From Tetrapyrgos nigripes (taxonomy: Eukaryota; Basidiomycota; Agaricomycetes; Agaricales; Campanellaceae), in contig JAACJM010000113.1 of the NCBI GenBank assembly GCA_013368315.1, positions 62,001-126,000 of the forward strand: a stretch of DNA of 64,000 nucleotides. The letters run 5' to 3'. The notes under the pieces are model-generated. The model ran no database searches and was not told the origin of the DNA. It saw only the letters and a list, made by a program, of their open reading frames with translations. Shown here piece by piece: positions 49,878-64,000 of the stretch (positions within the stretch are counted from its first letter, which is position 1; the number at the start of each line of letters is the position of its first letter). The position numbers and the translations under genes are program-made.

Positions 49878-52800
49878 CTAAAAACCACCCATTCTTTTCT
49901 TCCACGCTTTCTTTTTGGCTGCAATGGCATTAGGGCGTGCTCCAAACGGCCCAGGAAGAACCTGCGTGCTAGTCATCAGGTTTTGAGACTGACTATCCAC
50001 CTGCGTACTCTGGCTCTCGTACACATTTCCTTGAGATGCCGGGACTGGTGGTGGCTTTTCCGCACTACGGATGACTGGTTCGTATTGGGCCCAAGTGCGA
50101 GGCATTGATTTCTTCTTCTCCGCAGGATCTTCCGTAGGACGACGAGAGTGGTACCCATCTTTATCCGGATCCACTCCAACCTCCCAATCTCTTAGCAGGA
50201 GCCTGACACCGAGTGGAATCAGTGCATGCTCCTCCTCGCTCCGACCGTCCTTATCACATTGATTATGGTTTTTCTTTTTCGGCTCAAGATACCGAAACTC
50301 AGCCACTGGACCTTCATTGCCTATGGACAACGCTTTTGTCATGGTCTCCAATTCTTTTTCACTTGCAGAAGAGGTTGAATTGAATTTTCGAGACGAGAAT
50401 ATATCTTTCGACAACGCAAGGTCCAGGGCTAGTTGTTCTCGGGCTTTCGTTTCTTGTCTCCGGATCGATGCTTCTGAAGGATGTTCGTCGTCCTCGCCGT
50501 AGTCCGTGGAAACGTCGAAACGGCGTAGACATTCGGAAATTTCATGGATATCACCGGATGTAGTCGGGTCGAAGTTTTTGAGAGTAGGACCAATGTCATG
50601 ATGCCAAGCAGCCTGTGATCTCAGAGTGTCCATGGGAAATCGATCCTTAACCATGGCACGATAACCTCGAGTGGTGTTGAAGGCACTGCCAGTTAAAAAG
50701 TCGGATCTAGAGCCCGAGTTGGGTTCCTCTCCTGATCGAAATACCATGTCGTAGCTGGATGAATTCGTGGAGTTAACAGCCAAATGCGGAGGTGGTCTGG
50801 TTTACGACATACGTGGTCATCATCTCATCAGTACTCGCATCAGCTCTTTGCCAGAACGAGGGCAGAGTATCTATCAGCTCATAAGTGTCTTCTGCCATTG
50901 CCTCTTCTCGTGCAGCATCTTCTTTCATATGTGAGACAATGATGGCTAATCGGAAAAGATTGTTAGTTGTGGTCATAAAGATTTGGTAGAAGACCTTACA
51001 ATTGTAATGGGGATTCATGTTAACCTCGCTATACTCCATAGCACTCAAAGGACCCAAATCTGGTTTCAGAGCATTAGATCGCTCATCCAAAGCTTGTACT
51101 TCAGATGACCAATCCGATTTAAAAGTTCCTGAATCCTCCTCCTCAGTCTTCAAATCCGTGCGGTAAATGGCACCCCGTTGACAAAAGCGAAACAAGCTAG
51201 GTGTATACCCTGGCAGTTGCAGAACGGTCTGTCCCAAGAAACGCATACGTTCTCCACCAGGTGTTAGGGTATACGGCAGATTATAAGCGTGGAGAAGACC
51301 GTCAGAGGAACGACCGACATCGTAGACCGTGACGATGTCATTCTTGCCGCTGGTTAAGAGTGTTCGAGTAGTACCTGTCGGTAAGCTGAGTTTGAATCAA
51401 CAAGACATAAATTGGGGAAACTAACCATCAGGAGTCGCCAGTGTACGCATTGCTAATGAACGATCCCATTGTCTCTTATGTTTGAGACCTAGAAGAGGCT
51501 TGCCAGGAAAACGACGATCCATCCATAATATTTGATCCGTCGATAATAATTGGACAGAATGCTCATCATGATTGTCCTCAATTGACGTGAGGCACTCTTC
51601 GAGGGAAAGTACTGAGAACAGCTCGATTGCGGTATTGGTGGCCTGGAATGCGATCAGAAAGATAAGCTACAACGAAGAAAACAAGGCATTACACGGAAAT
51701 CCAACTCGGTCACGGCCTTTTCAGACATGAGAAGACAACCATCACTGCGAGGTGACCCTAGACGCCAGAATTTATCAAGGGTGTGTGTGGGATTCTGATA
51801 TACACGTTTTCTAACGAACAGTGTCAGTGAGGATAGAAATAAAGCAAATTAGTGGCATACAATAGTTTTTCACCTTCCTGAAGACGACAAATATAAACAT
51901 CTCCTTGATCATTGCAAGTAATGACTTCAGAGGTTTGTAGATGGAAAGAGATGTCGGAGACCGGGCGCTCGAGGTCATGACGAGCGATATGTGCAAGCTC
52001 GGTCAATCCAACGCTGTCTCCGGAAGAGGTAACATTTTCCGCTCGCAATAGATATGTTGAACCCAATGTACGAACAGCCAGCGTTTCTGATAAAGAACAG
52101 CATTAGAATGATTGAATGTGACCTGGTATAAGATTACTTTGTTCAGAAGATGGAGGAGATAAGATTTGCAGGATAGGTGTAGGAAAGCTCCTAGTTGCAG
52201 AGGCTTTCGGTCGGAAAATGAGCGAGTCTTCGTTCAAGATCAAAGGGGATAGATCTAATAGCAGTTCAGATTATGCACGATATACCAAAATTTGAGTTCA
52301 CAAACTGAGGTCACAAGCAGTCTCCCCCATTGGAAAGGCAAGAAAAACGGAGGAATCAAATAATCCTTGACAGACCTCCAAGACATTCCCCTGCATTGGA
52401 TCATATCTCTCCAATTCACGCGATATAGCATCGTCTGTTGCAAGTTCGTTCCTGATCAGCTCAGTGGCAATGTTCACATCTGGAAGATATGTCCGCAGGA
52501 AATTGGCCTGAACGATGTCAGTGCAAGCATCTTTAAGTTTTAGAATCGACATACACTTTGTTCTGCATGCTGAGATATTGATATATGAGGAAGTTGCGGA
52601 GGAGCAGATCGAGTAGAGGGAAACACTTTTGTAGACCTGCCCGCTTGTATCTGACGCAGGATTTTGTCTGTTTCATCGATGCATGAAGACTGTCAACAAA
52701 AAAGAGCGAATGGGCCTACCTGCAGTTGAGATTTCAAACGTGGATGTCCATTTGAACCGTCCATTGGTTTCAACCAGACTAACAGCTTCTAAACGACCGG

Positions 52801-52903
52801 GCTCTAAGAGGGGATACCCAGACGCCCTTTCTTTCTTGCGATCCTTGCCTTTCTTGTCAATTTCATCAACAATACTTTTTCCATTTGTGGGCCACAATTC
52901 CAT
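49878..52903 (-). CDS. RRN6-like RNA polymerase I core-factor subunit (TAF1C type)
   Basis: A likely subunit of the Pol I core factor that recruits the polymerase to the rDNA promoter. It starts MELWPTNGKSIVDEIDKKGK at 52903. A beta-propeller-like middle includes DLERPVSDISFHLQTSEVIT, DQILWMDRRFPGKPLLGLKH with KRQWDRSLAMRTL, and GKNDIVTVYDVGR. A helical part follows (MKEDAAREEAMAEDTYELID). The disordered C-terminus ends in STQVLPGPFGARP and KKKAWKKRMGGF, a PGxFGxR...KKRMxGF signature I know from fungal RRN6 proteins. At least ten introns were placed. Overall similarity is weak, as is normal for this fast-evolving family. It is transcribed divergently from DSC3, 111 bp away. Confidence 0.65.
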
Positions 52904-53014
52904 TCCATTTGATGTCGTTTTGAAGAGCGTGTGTGTATAAAAAAAAAGTGGAAAGGAAGCCGCGTTTGCGCGTGTGACACAGAGCACCTTAAGCGCGGTT
53001 TCTCTCCGTTAACC
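52904..53014. promoter_or_regulatory. Short bidirectional promoter, RRN6-like / DSC3
   Basis: Only 111 bp separate the two start codons. It contains an A-run (ataaaaaaaaagtgg) and no other clear element. Confidence 0.5.
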
Positions 53015-54107
53015 ATGTCGGTACTCAGCGAAAAAGCAAAAGGAAAACAAAGAGTCGTAGACATCCCACTCGGCGAGCCTTCTGGATCTGCGGCACCCAA
53101 TTCTCGAAATCTCACCATTCGTTTCTCCGAAGACCTACCAGACTTGGATGTCATTGTCAAGGAGAAGGACACTGTTCGGGATGTCAAGAGAGCCGTACGT
53201 CGCAAAGTGCTTCTTCCAGGACTTTTCTTATTCATGGAAACAGATTCGTCTCGAACGACCTAAACTGAAAGACCGACGACTGAGGCTCATTCACTCTGGA
53301 AAGCTTCTCACTGACGGGATACTAGTGTTTCCATGGCTCAAATCTTTGGATGAAAGGCAGAAGAGGGCAATCGCTGAAAGCAATACTGGGGACACGTCTA
53401 CACCGTCAGTGGCTGCATGGCTTCACTGTTCGGTAGGAGGAAAACTAGAAGACAATGAAGAGGAGGCCGAGGAAGAGAAGACCCAGGTCGATGCGTCTTT
53501 CTTTATTTTATGTTTCCTACGAGCTCAACTCTCTAATAGACGATGCAAATTCGACCGCCAAGGGGCTTCGACCGGTTTGCTTCCTTGGGATTTACTGAGG
53601 CAGAAATTGCTAGTATCCGACGACAATTTCACAGCCAGTCATCTGTCGACTTTCTAGATGACGATAACCTAGACCAAGATGAAGACCGTAAGGGTTCTAC
53701 AGAAAAGCGAAATCTGTTTCTCATTTTCATTTATTCTAGACGACGAACACTTTCGTGCACTCGAAGAGCAATGGATCGATTCTATGGACAGTTCAGAAAA
53801 CGTATACCTATCTCAGTCATCTTCCAACTCCACCGCGATTCAAGGTATCTTGACTGGGTTCTTCTTTCCCTTTATACCATTTTTCGTCCAAGGCAGCAAA
53901 CCACCGCAACCTATTTTTTGGGAAGATGGTAGAGATCATCCTGAAGGTGAAAGTGTCGTGTTCTCGTGAGTTGCATTATTATATGACCTCTGTATGCATG
54001 TGTCTGACGATTCGCTCTACAGACGAACCATGCAGTTTGGAGTAGTAGCAGGTTTTCTGATTAATATTGTACTTGGACTATGGCGATTCTTACTCGACAG
54101 CTCCTGA
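53015..54107 (+). CDS. dsc3: DSC E3 ubiquitin ligase complex subunit 3
   Basis: A membrane subunit of the Golgi/endosome Dsc ubiquitin ligase, which activates the sterol-sensing SREBP pathway in fission yeast and serves membrane protein quality control. It starts MSVLSEKAKGKQRVVDIPLG. The ubiquitin-like domain shows LTIRFSEDLPDLDVIVKEKD, TVRDVKR and, after an intron, LRLIHSGKLLTDG. A linker with an acidic run (EDNEEEAEEEKTQ) leads to the DUF2407 C-terminal domain: GFDRFASLGFTEAEIASIRR, DEHFRALEEQWIDSM. Two membrane helices follow (ILTGFFFPFIPFFV and MQFGVVAGFLINIVLGLWRF). It ends LLDSS. Domain order is exactly that of Dsc3. Confidence 0.88.
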
Positions 54108-54571
54108 GAACACGCGTCTTTGCTTTAGTTGAGCTCATTCTAGAACTCCTATTACCCGCTCTCTCTGTTATTATTCCCGACATGCCCTGAAGTATTGTAT
54201 TCCTATCCTCTTGGCTACACCTCCTGTCTCGCGACACAACAATAAAACTACATTAATCGTCATAGTTGGACTGGCATCGTTCACCGCTAACTGTCCTCAG
54301 TATCGATGAGACCCTGCTCTTCACAGCGCCGATGTCTCTGACCATTCTATGACACCATTCCTTCTCGCTCCATCGACGCATCGGGCTCAACCTCGTCATT
54401 TTTCTACATTTTTTCTCCCGTTTACCCTTGATCTGCAGCAAGCATCGTCTGCGTCCAAGGAGGAGTCTTACTTACGGCGTAGGTATAAAAGTGAGCTTGA
54501 CTTGACAGGTCTAAGCAAACCAATCAAGGCTTTTATCCTTGCAATCACTACTCATCCAGCTTACTTTCAAG
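54108..54571. other. Spacer before the DUF2945 gene
   Basis: The 3' flank of DSC3 and the promoter of the small Tudor gene. The motif gtaggtataaaagtg near 54480 holds a TATA box (TATAAAAG) about 90 bp upstream of the ATG. No gene is seen. Confidence 0.5.
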
Positions 54572-54936
54572 ATGTCTTCCCAACAATTCAACGTAAATGA
54601 CCTGTTTCATATTCTACCACTCTTTACTGACGGCTTCTGGTGCAAATTTGCAGGTCGGCGATCGTGTGGAGTACCAGGGTATCGGTGGAGGAAACGTTGA
54701 GAACTCTACCACTCACGGAGAGATCACTGGCTTCGTCCAGAGTAAACAGGAAGCTCAAGACGCAGGAGTTACTGCCAACGTACGACTATTCACTTGCTTC
54801 CCTCTTTCGAGACTGACCTTTCTTTCCCATTTTGTAGGCCGCTAAAGATGACCCTCGTTATGTCATTCGCAACGACAACACTGGCAAAGAAACCGCCTAC
54901 AAGCCCATGAACATCAAAGGCGTTGAAGAGAAGTAG
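54572..54936 (+). CDS. Small DUF2945 (hypervirulence-associated TUDOR domain) protein
   Basis: A protein of about 80 residues: MSSQQFN, intron, VGDRVEYQGIGGGNVENSTT, HGEITGFVQSKQEAQDAGVT, intron, AAKDDPRYVIRNDNTGKETA, YKPMNIKGVEEK. The opening VGDRVxY and the closing YxIxNxxTGKxxxYKxxxI strand are the DUF2945/HVA-Tudor fold, found widely in bacteria and fungi as free-standing small proteins. The family name comes from a basidiomycete pathogen homologue; nothing here shows a virulence role. A TATA box lies upstream. Confidence 0.88.
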
Positions 54937-55170
54937 GAGTGTTTTCAGACGTGACCTTCTTTCATCATCGTAAATGTACTATAGTTGTCAAACAGATTGT
55001 TGTATGATTAGTTGCGGACAAACTGCCGTATTATTATCGTTTGCTGCGCCCTTCTGGGTCTGAACATTATAAATATTTGAGTGAAAGCATAGATAGATAC
55101 AGAAGTTATACAACTTGTTGAGGTCATAAAAATTTAAAAGGAAAAAAGGTATAGCACACAGGACCCTCTC

Positions 55171-57544
55171 TCAAATATCGTACACGACACGAGCTGCGAC
55201 CCAAGGATATGGGTAATTATGCTGATAGAAGTTTCGTACCGTCCTACGTTCCAGACGGGGGATGGTGGCGTAAGAGGCTCCAAGCTGAGAAAACCAGTCA
55301 GTGCTCCTAGAAATCCAAACAACAAGCTTAAGTAGATCAGACATACCGCAACGTGATGCTTGGTGTCAAAAAAGTCGGTAGAGTACCCAGTGAAGAGATT
55401 CGTCGGTACCAAACCATCATGCCCATCAAAGAGTGTCGTTGTCCACTCCCAGACACCTCCATTTGACCCTCTACCGCCGTTTTCTTCTATTCCGGCCGTG
55501 GCACTTGGTTAAAAATACCAAAGATCAGAATGCTGAATCAGAGGCGCTACTGGCAAACCAATGACTTACGGGGTACAGTGCCAATTCCTGAAACCAGTAT
55601 TCGCACCTTCTTCATAAGTGACATTGTACTTGTCGAGGAACAGACGCAATTCAGGCTCGGTAGGTAGACGACCACCTTTTGAACGAGCATAAGCGGTCAA
55701 GTCGTCAAAGGACGTCAACACCGGCCAGTGTTGAGCAATCTCCATCGGTACTGGGCCGTACATCGTTCTGACCTATCATGTTTAAGATAATAAGCAGATG
55801 GTCCTCAGAAAAACTTATAGGAACAAACCTTCAGCTCCCCATCTTCTTCAACCCAACTCTTCGGCAGGGGTACAGCACCGGTACCCTTATCTTGACTTAT
55901 CCTCCAAAACACTTCAAATTCTGCATTACTAACAGGTCTCCATTCTGCTCGGAATGCACCGACATGGACAGTCCGAGCTGGGCTCTCATTATCCCACCCG
56001 TATTCCCTATCCACCGCAAGGTACTTGAGGTCCTCCCGGCGATCATCACCCTCGGAATCGTCATGTCCCATAACAAGCTCAGCTGGGCCGAGCTCAACCC
56101 AAGGCGTACAAGGAACAGGTGTCTGATTCCATTGTTGAGCGAGTAATTTCCAGGGAGGGATGGTAAACCCAGGGGGTGGGAGTGTACCCGAACCTCCCCG
56201 TTGAAGCAACATATAAAGAAGAGTCTCAATATGGAACCCTTCATGTTCGAGAGTCATAACAAGCGTCCGGGCAATGTTGCGTGTAAGGGTACGCTTACCC
56301 GTGTTGAGGTCATCGTAGAGCTGGGCTAGACGAGAACGAACACCATTTCGGAAGAAGATAATGGCGGAGATGGTTGGCCAGTCTTCGTCTTTTTCGGGAA
56401 CTTCGGAATGGTTCTGAGCATTAATGGGAGTAGCGTTAGCAGATCTGTGTAGGTAGAGATGGGTATACGTACGTGGCAGTGATCAGGATCATCTACGTGT
56501 GGGTCAATGCCTCTCTGTGGGTAATGTGAGAACGCGGTGGAGGCAGATGGAGTAAATATTTACCTCGAAGATGTTCCAGAAGTATTTGGGCTCAGTAGCT
56601 TCTCCACCTATAGCTTTGGAGAGAAGCATGTCTAAGAAGCTGAGAGTAACGTGAACATGTCAGTCTCAAGGCTTAGCCCAGGCCCAAGGTCATACTCACG
56701 TAGGAATGTGCCCAATGTAGAACAAGCATTTGTGCCTCAAGTCGATAGGCTTCTGATGTAACATTTCTTGAGGGATCATTTCTAGAGTTACCTGTGTGTC
56801 GCAGTTAGTGCCAGCATCGACAGGCGAAGAGAAGAAGTGATGCACCATGTCCCAAGCCTTCCACAGTGTCCTCCATTCCTCCAAGGTAGGAATATTGCCG
56901 ATCGTGTTTTTGGGGGCGGAGGTATCGGATGAAGTTCCGGGCTGGAATGATGGCGTATAGGAGAGCGGAGAGAAAACGACAGTGGGCCGTTCGAGGATAT
57001 AGTAGTCGAAACTGTCAGAGGAGGAACAGATCACAGAACGTAGTCCTGCAACGGAGAATATTGAGAAATGATGGGCGTTGACTTGGACAGGCTGTTGAAC
57101 GGAGTCAGTAAGTTTTGGTTGTGCCAGTAGACAAAGGAAGATATCTACCATGGAAAAGTCTACTTTCAACTCTCTAGAGATGAAATACTCGACATCGTTG
57201 TCGGTGACCTTCGACCAGTTGGAGTCCGAGCCGCTAAGGCCAGACTTGCCCATGCAGAGTCCCAGGAAACGTCCGTTAGAGTGCTTCTCGTACAAAGCCT
57301 TCAGCAAGGAAGGTTGTAGAGCTGTCTCCGACGAGTAGACGTATGTCGTGCAGGCGCCGATGCTGTTCACGGACAGATCTGCTGCCTCGGCGGATGACAC
57401 GGATTCCGGAGTAGAGCAACGTGCGCTGTCTGAACCGCTATCCGAGCTGGAGGAGGCAGACAAAGCCGGAGACGAGGATATACGCATATCATGATGAGTT
57501 GTGCCCAAAGACAGAGCGTTGGAGAAGAGAGCGATTGAAGACAT
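55171..57544 (-). CDS. EgtB-like non-haem iron protein (DinB_2 + FGE-sulfatase), no methyltransferase domain seen
   Basis: The C-terminal two thirds match the sulfoxide-synthase half of fungal Egt1 (ergothioneine synthesis). They show TLEEWRTLWKAWDM joined over an intron to VTLEMIPQEMLHQKPIDLRH, then CLFYIGHIPTFLDM. The iron-binding HxxxH is in TLEHEGFHIETLLYMLLQRG. The FGE-sulfatase part has RPVSNAEFEVFWRIS, GGRLPTEPELRLFLDKYN, GGVWEWTTTLFDGHDGLVPT and FDTKHHVALGASYAT, ending AARVVYDI. Fungal Egt1 normally begins with an EgtD-type histidine methyltransferase. Here the N-terminus (MSSIALFSNALSLGTTHHDM, then a Ser-rich run and FLGLCMGKSGLSGSDSNW) shows no methyltransferase motif. It may be a paralogue with another substrate or may work with a separate EgtD. 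Confidence 0.75.
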
Positions 57545-58545
57545 CGGAGAAGATAGGAATGGACGCAGGAGTTTCGAAAAAAAAATAGGCTTTTATATCT
57601 GCACTACACACAGAATGATACGGACAAAGGAAATACAAATAAAAGGACCCGATATTAGGACCCCAAAAAACCCCTGCAACCACAAGTTCCGTCCTAGATC
57701 CCTACTGATGGACAAGGGACACTCATCTTAATTCGAAACCGAGTAAAAGTACATAAAGAAACACGCAGATCTGCCCAGGTAGCCCGCCATTTGTATGCCC
57801 AAATGATGCTGATGACTTTCTAGAAACGTAGGAACCGAGATGACGGTGAGTAGAAAGGGCCAAGCTTCACCCTGGAGTAAAGGTCGCGCCAAGAACGGAC
57901 GTGTCATTCAGACGGTGACGGGCCTATCCGATAGGATGAAAGATCCGGTGAATGACAACAGAAGGAACGTGGGATTACGATAAGGAAAGGGGTCTGGAGT
58001 TGGAGTTGAGGATGGTGGTGAAGATGGAGGTGAAGGATGCAGAGCCAGTGCAGAAGATGAGGCGATTAGATGGGCCTAGGTCATATCTTGAAGGAAAGTG
58101 TCGGATTCTAGAAGCAAAAGGTGGTCCAAATCGGTAAGAGGAGCTCGAGGTTCGTTGGAGACGGGTGTGAGCATAATAGAACGACTCCGAGAGGTAGAGA
58201 CAGGACTTGGAAGGCCAACAAGAGGTCGAGCAGACAAGATGAGGGCAGAAACAAAGGAACCTGTCTGCAGATGGTCTTTATATGCTGTCTCTGCAATTGC
58301 GCGATTATGGCGCCATTTCACGTGACCGCAATTTCCCCATTCGGTGGCGGTTGCAGAAGTCTTCGCGATCAAAGTGTATTCGTATGTACCTGCTACTAAT
58401 GGTATCTGTTTTATTTTTTAAAGACGAGTTTGTACTGAGAATGGGAGGCTTCAGTTTGAAGGCTCTGGTTTTGATGCTTATAATCGCACGTGATTTCTAA
58501 GCACTTGGACCCGGTGAGGATGGAACTAGTAGACTTTTGTGAGCC
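57545..58545. other. Divergent intergenic region, 1 kb
   Basis: No recognised gene. A minus-strand frame at 58076-58372 (about 98 codons, with SPVSTSRSRSIMLTPVSNEP) and its plus-strand shadows have no family I know; it could be a small spliced gene, but no clean intron was found. A run of nine A lies near 57580. Confidence 0.35.
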
Positions 58546-62751
<4,206 letters not shown>

Positions 62752-62894
62752 AAACATCCTTCTATTGTTATGATCCATTCACAATTACATCCATGTTTTA
62801 CTTCTCTTCGGATATACCTGACTACTGGATAGACTAGAATTTCTGAAAATCGACGGATTGCTTCCGTTTCTACGAAGCCTACTCATGGTACGCA

Positions 62895-64000
62895 TCAGTC
62901 AAGGCTAGGAGCAGCGTCCTGCTTCCAGCTCTCTATGGCAAGGCGAGCTTCGTGCGTCAATATCTCAAAAGCCTTGTCAACGTGCTCCTCCTGCGTCCTG
63001 GGGCTTCCCACGGAAAATCGTATACAGAATGAGCCATCCAGCACTGTCTGTGTAAGTAAAACTTCCTTTCGCGCGGAGATGCGTCCGTAGAAAAGCCTGT
63101 TGAGATTGTTCAAAGACTCCTCCGGCAGGGCTTCGTTAGGCTGCTTTGGTTCAATCCGGAATACCGCTAGAGCGAGTGAAGGTGGAGCGACGAGCTGGAG
63201 GAGGTCTGAGGAAGAAACATGTTCGACAAATCGTTCCCTCAGACTGACGAGCTAAGCAAAAGTTAGCATCATGCTGGTAACTGATATTTCTAGGTACATA
63301 CCTTCCGGATGTACTTCTGGAAACCCTCCACACCATAACCACGCAAGACGAACCATAACTTCACCGAACGATAACGGCGGCCAAGTCCAATATGCCAGTT
63401 TCTATACTCGATGGTGGTTCCTGGTTCCAGCTAGTCAATCTACAGCTACGAATCGGACTTGGAACGAAGAGATACTAACCAGCATCTCCAGCTGCTGTTC
63501 GCAAGAAGGGCGGATTGACATCAAGTGCATCGGTGAGGTACTTGCGATTCCGGACCCATAATGGAGAGGTATCAAAGTTCACCAAGCCCATCTGATAGAT
63601 AATTCTTAACAAAACGCATCGGAGGGATTTTGTTTCAACTCACTTTGTGGAAATTGGTGCTGTATGAATCCGCAATCTCATTAATCTCGTTCAGATAAAA
63701 CTTGTCCCGGTACTCAGGGCAGACCAAAGATAATCCAGCCCAAGCAGCATCGACGTGAATTTTGAGTTCAGGGTAATCAAGCACTGCAGCTCTTTTCGTC
63801 AAAACACAAGATTGCAAGGTTAAGAGGATGCAATGACATACCGACTTCTTTGATTTCGGCAAGATTATCCACGGCACCAGAGGATGTCGTTCCGACAGTA
63901 GCAACTGTGAAAAAAAGGAATCAGTCAGTGACGCAAGGCTAAAGGTCAGAACTGCAATTGCATCCATTCACTCAGAATAAATGGTTTTTTGCCCTTTTTC
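62895..64000 (-). CDS. PLP-dependent group II amino-acid decarboxylase (aromatic-L-amino-acid type), C-terminal part
   Basis: A decarboxylase of the AADC/tyrosine-tryptophan family; the 5' part lies beyond the window. Seen are PELKIHVDAAWAGLSLVCPE (the Asp-Ala pair that holds PLP) and ADSYSTNFHKMGLVNFDTSP with the Schiff-base Lys in NFHK (about 63655). Next is LWVRNRKYLTDALDV, then TTIEYRNWHIGLGRRYRSVK with LWFVLRGYGVEGFQ, and the C-terminal domain FRIEPKQPNEALPEESLNNL, FCIRFSVGSPRTQEEHV. It ends AAPSLD. Exons are separated by introns of about 50 nt. Mushrooms use such enzymes for tryptophan or tyrosine, but the substrate cannot be read here. The Trp common after the Lys in animal AADC is replaced by Met. 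Confidence 0.88.

Overview
This is nuclear DNA of a filamentous basidiomycete, almost certainly a mushroom-forming Agaricomycete. Genes are dense, lie on both strands, and are cut by many introns of about 45-70 nt with GT(R)AGT donors, CTRAC-like branch points and NAG acceptors. The families fit fungi: an Slt2-type MAP kinase, a trifunctional TRP1, a quinate-repressor-like AROM derivative, a DSC3 ubiquitin-ligase subunit and a KDZ transposon. Most gene models here were rebuilt exon by exon across frames, so exon edges are predictions.

Layout. 0-6 kb: the 3' end of a shikimate/quinate-dehydrogenase-like gene, two tandem aldo-keto reductases (the left one broken) and a four-helix membrane protein. 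6-14 kb: MAP kinase SLT2, tryptophan enzyme TRP1 and a secreted S10 serine carboxypeptidase. 14-18 kb: gene-poor, with a solo-LTR-like repeat. 18-25 kb: a GT8 glycosyltransferase, a QutR-like three-domain pseudoenzyme, PXR1 (G-patch, with a frame problem) and a steryl-ester lipase. 26-34.4 kb: a type II membrane protein, then an IMPACT/UPF0029-family gene cut in two by a complete 5.9-kb KDZ transposon. 34.8-43.7 kb: glucosamine-6-phosphate deaminase, a GH15-CBM20 glucoamylase, a membrane protein with a likely frameshift and a long Spt21/Ams2-like protein. 43.9-47.6 kb: three tandem paralogues of a 'WTQYDE...RLPEG' family plus the remains of a fourth. 48-64 kb: fatty acid 2-hydroxylase SCS7, an RRN6-like Pol I factor, DSC3, a small DUF2945 Tudor protein, an EgtB-like non-haem iron protein, peroxin PEX1 and the C-terminal part of a PLP group II decarboxylase.

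The most interesting system is the KDZ element at 28242-34158. It has 43-bp terminal inverted repeats (37 of 43 matching), an exact 8-bp target duplication, a KDZ transposase with cysteine clusters, and a second convergent gene. That cargo gene encodes an alpha-kinase (MHCK/eEF2K class) with an N-terminal GRF-like zinc finger. Removing the element together with one 8-bp copy restores the host UPF0029 reading frame exactly. Base boundaries were read by eye and should be good to within about one base.
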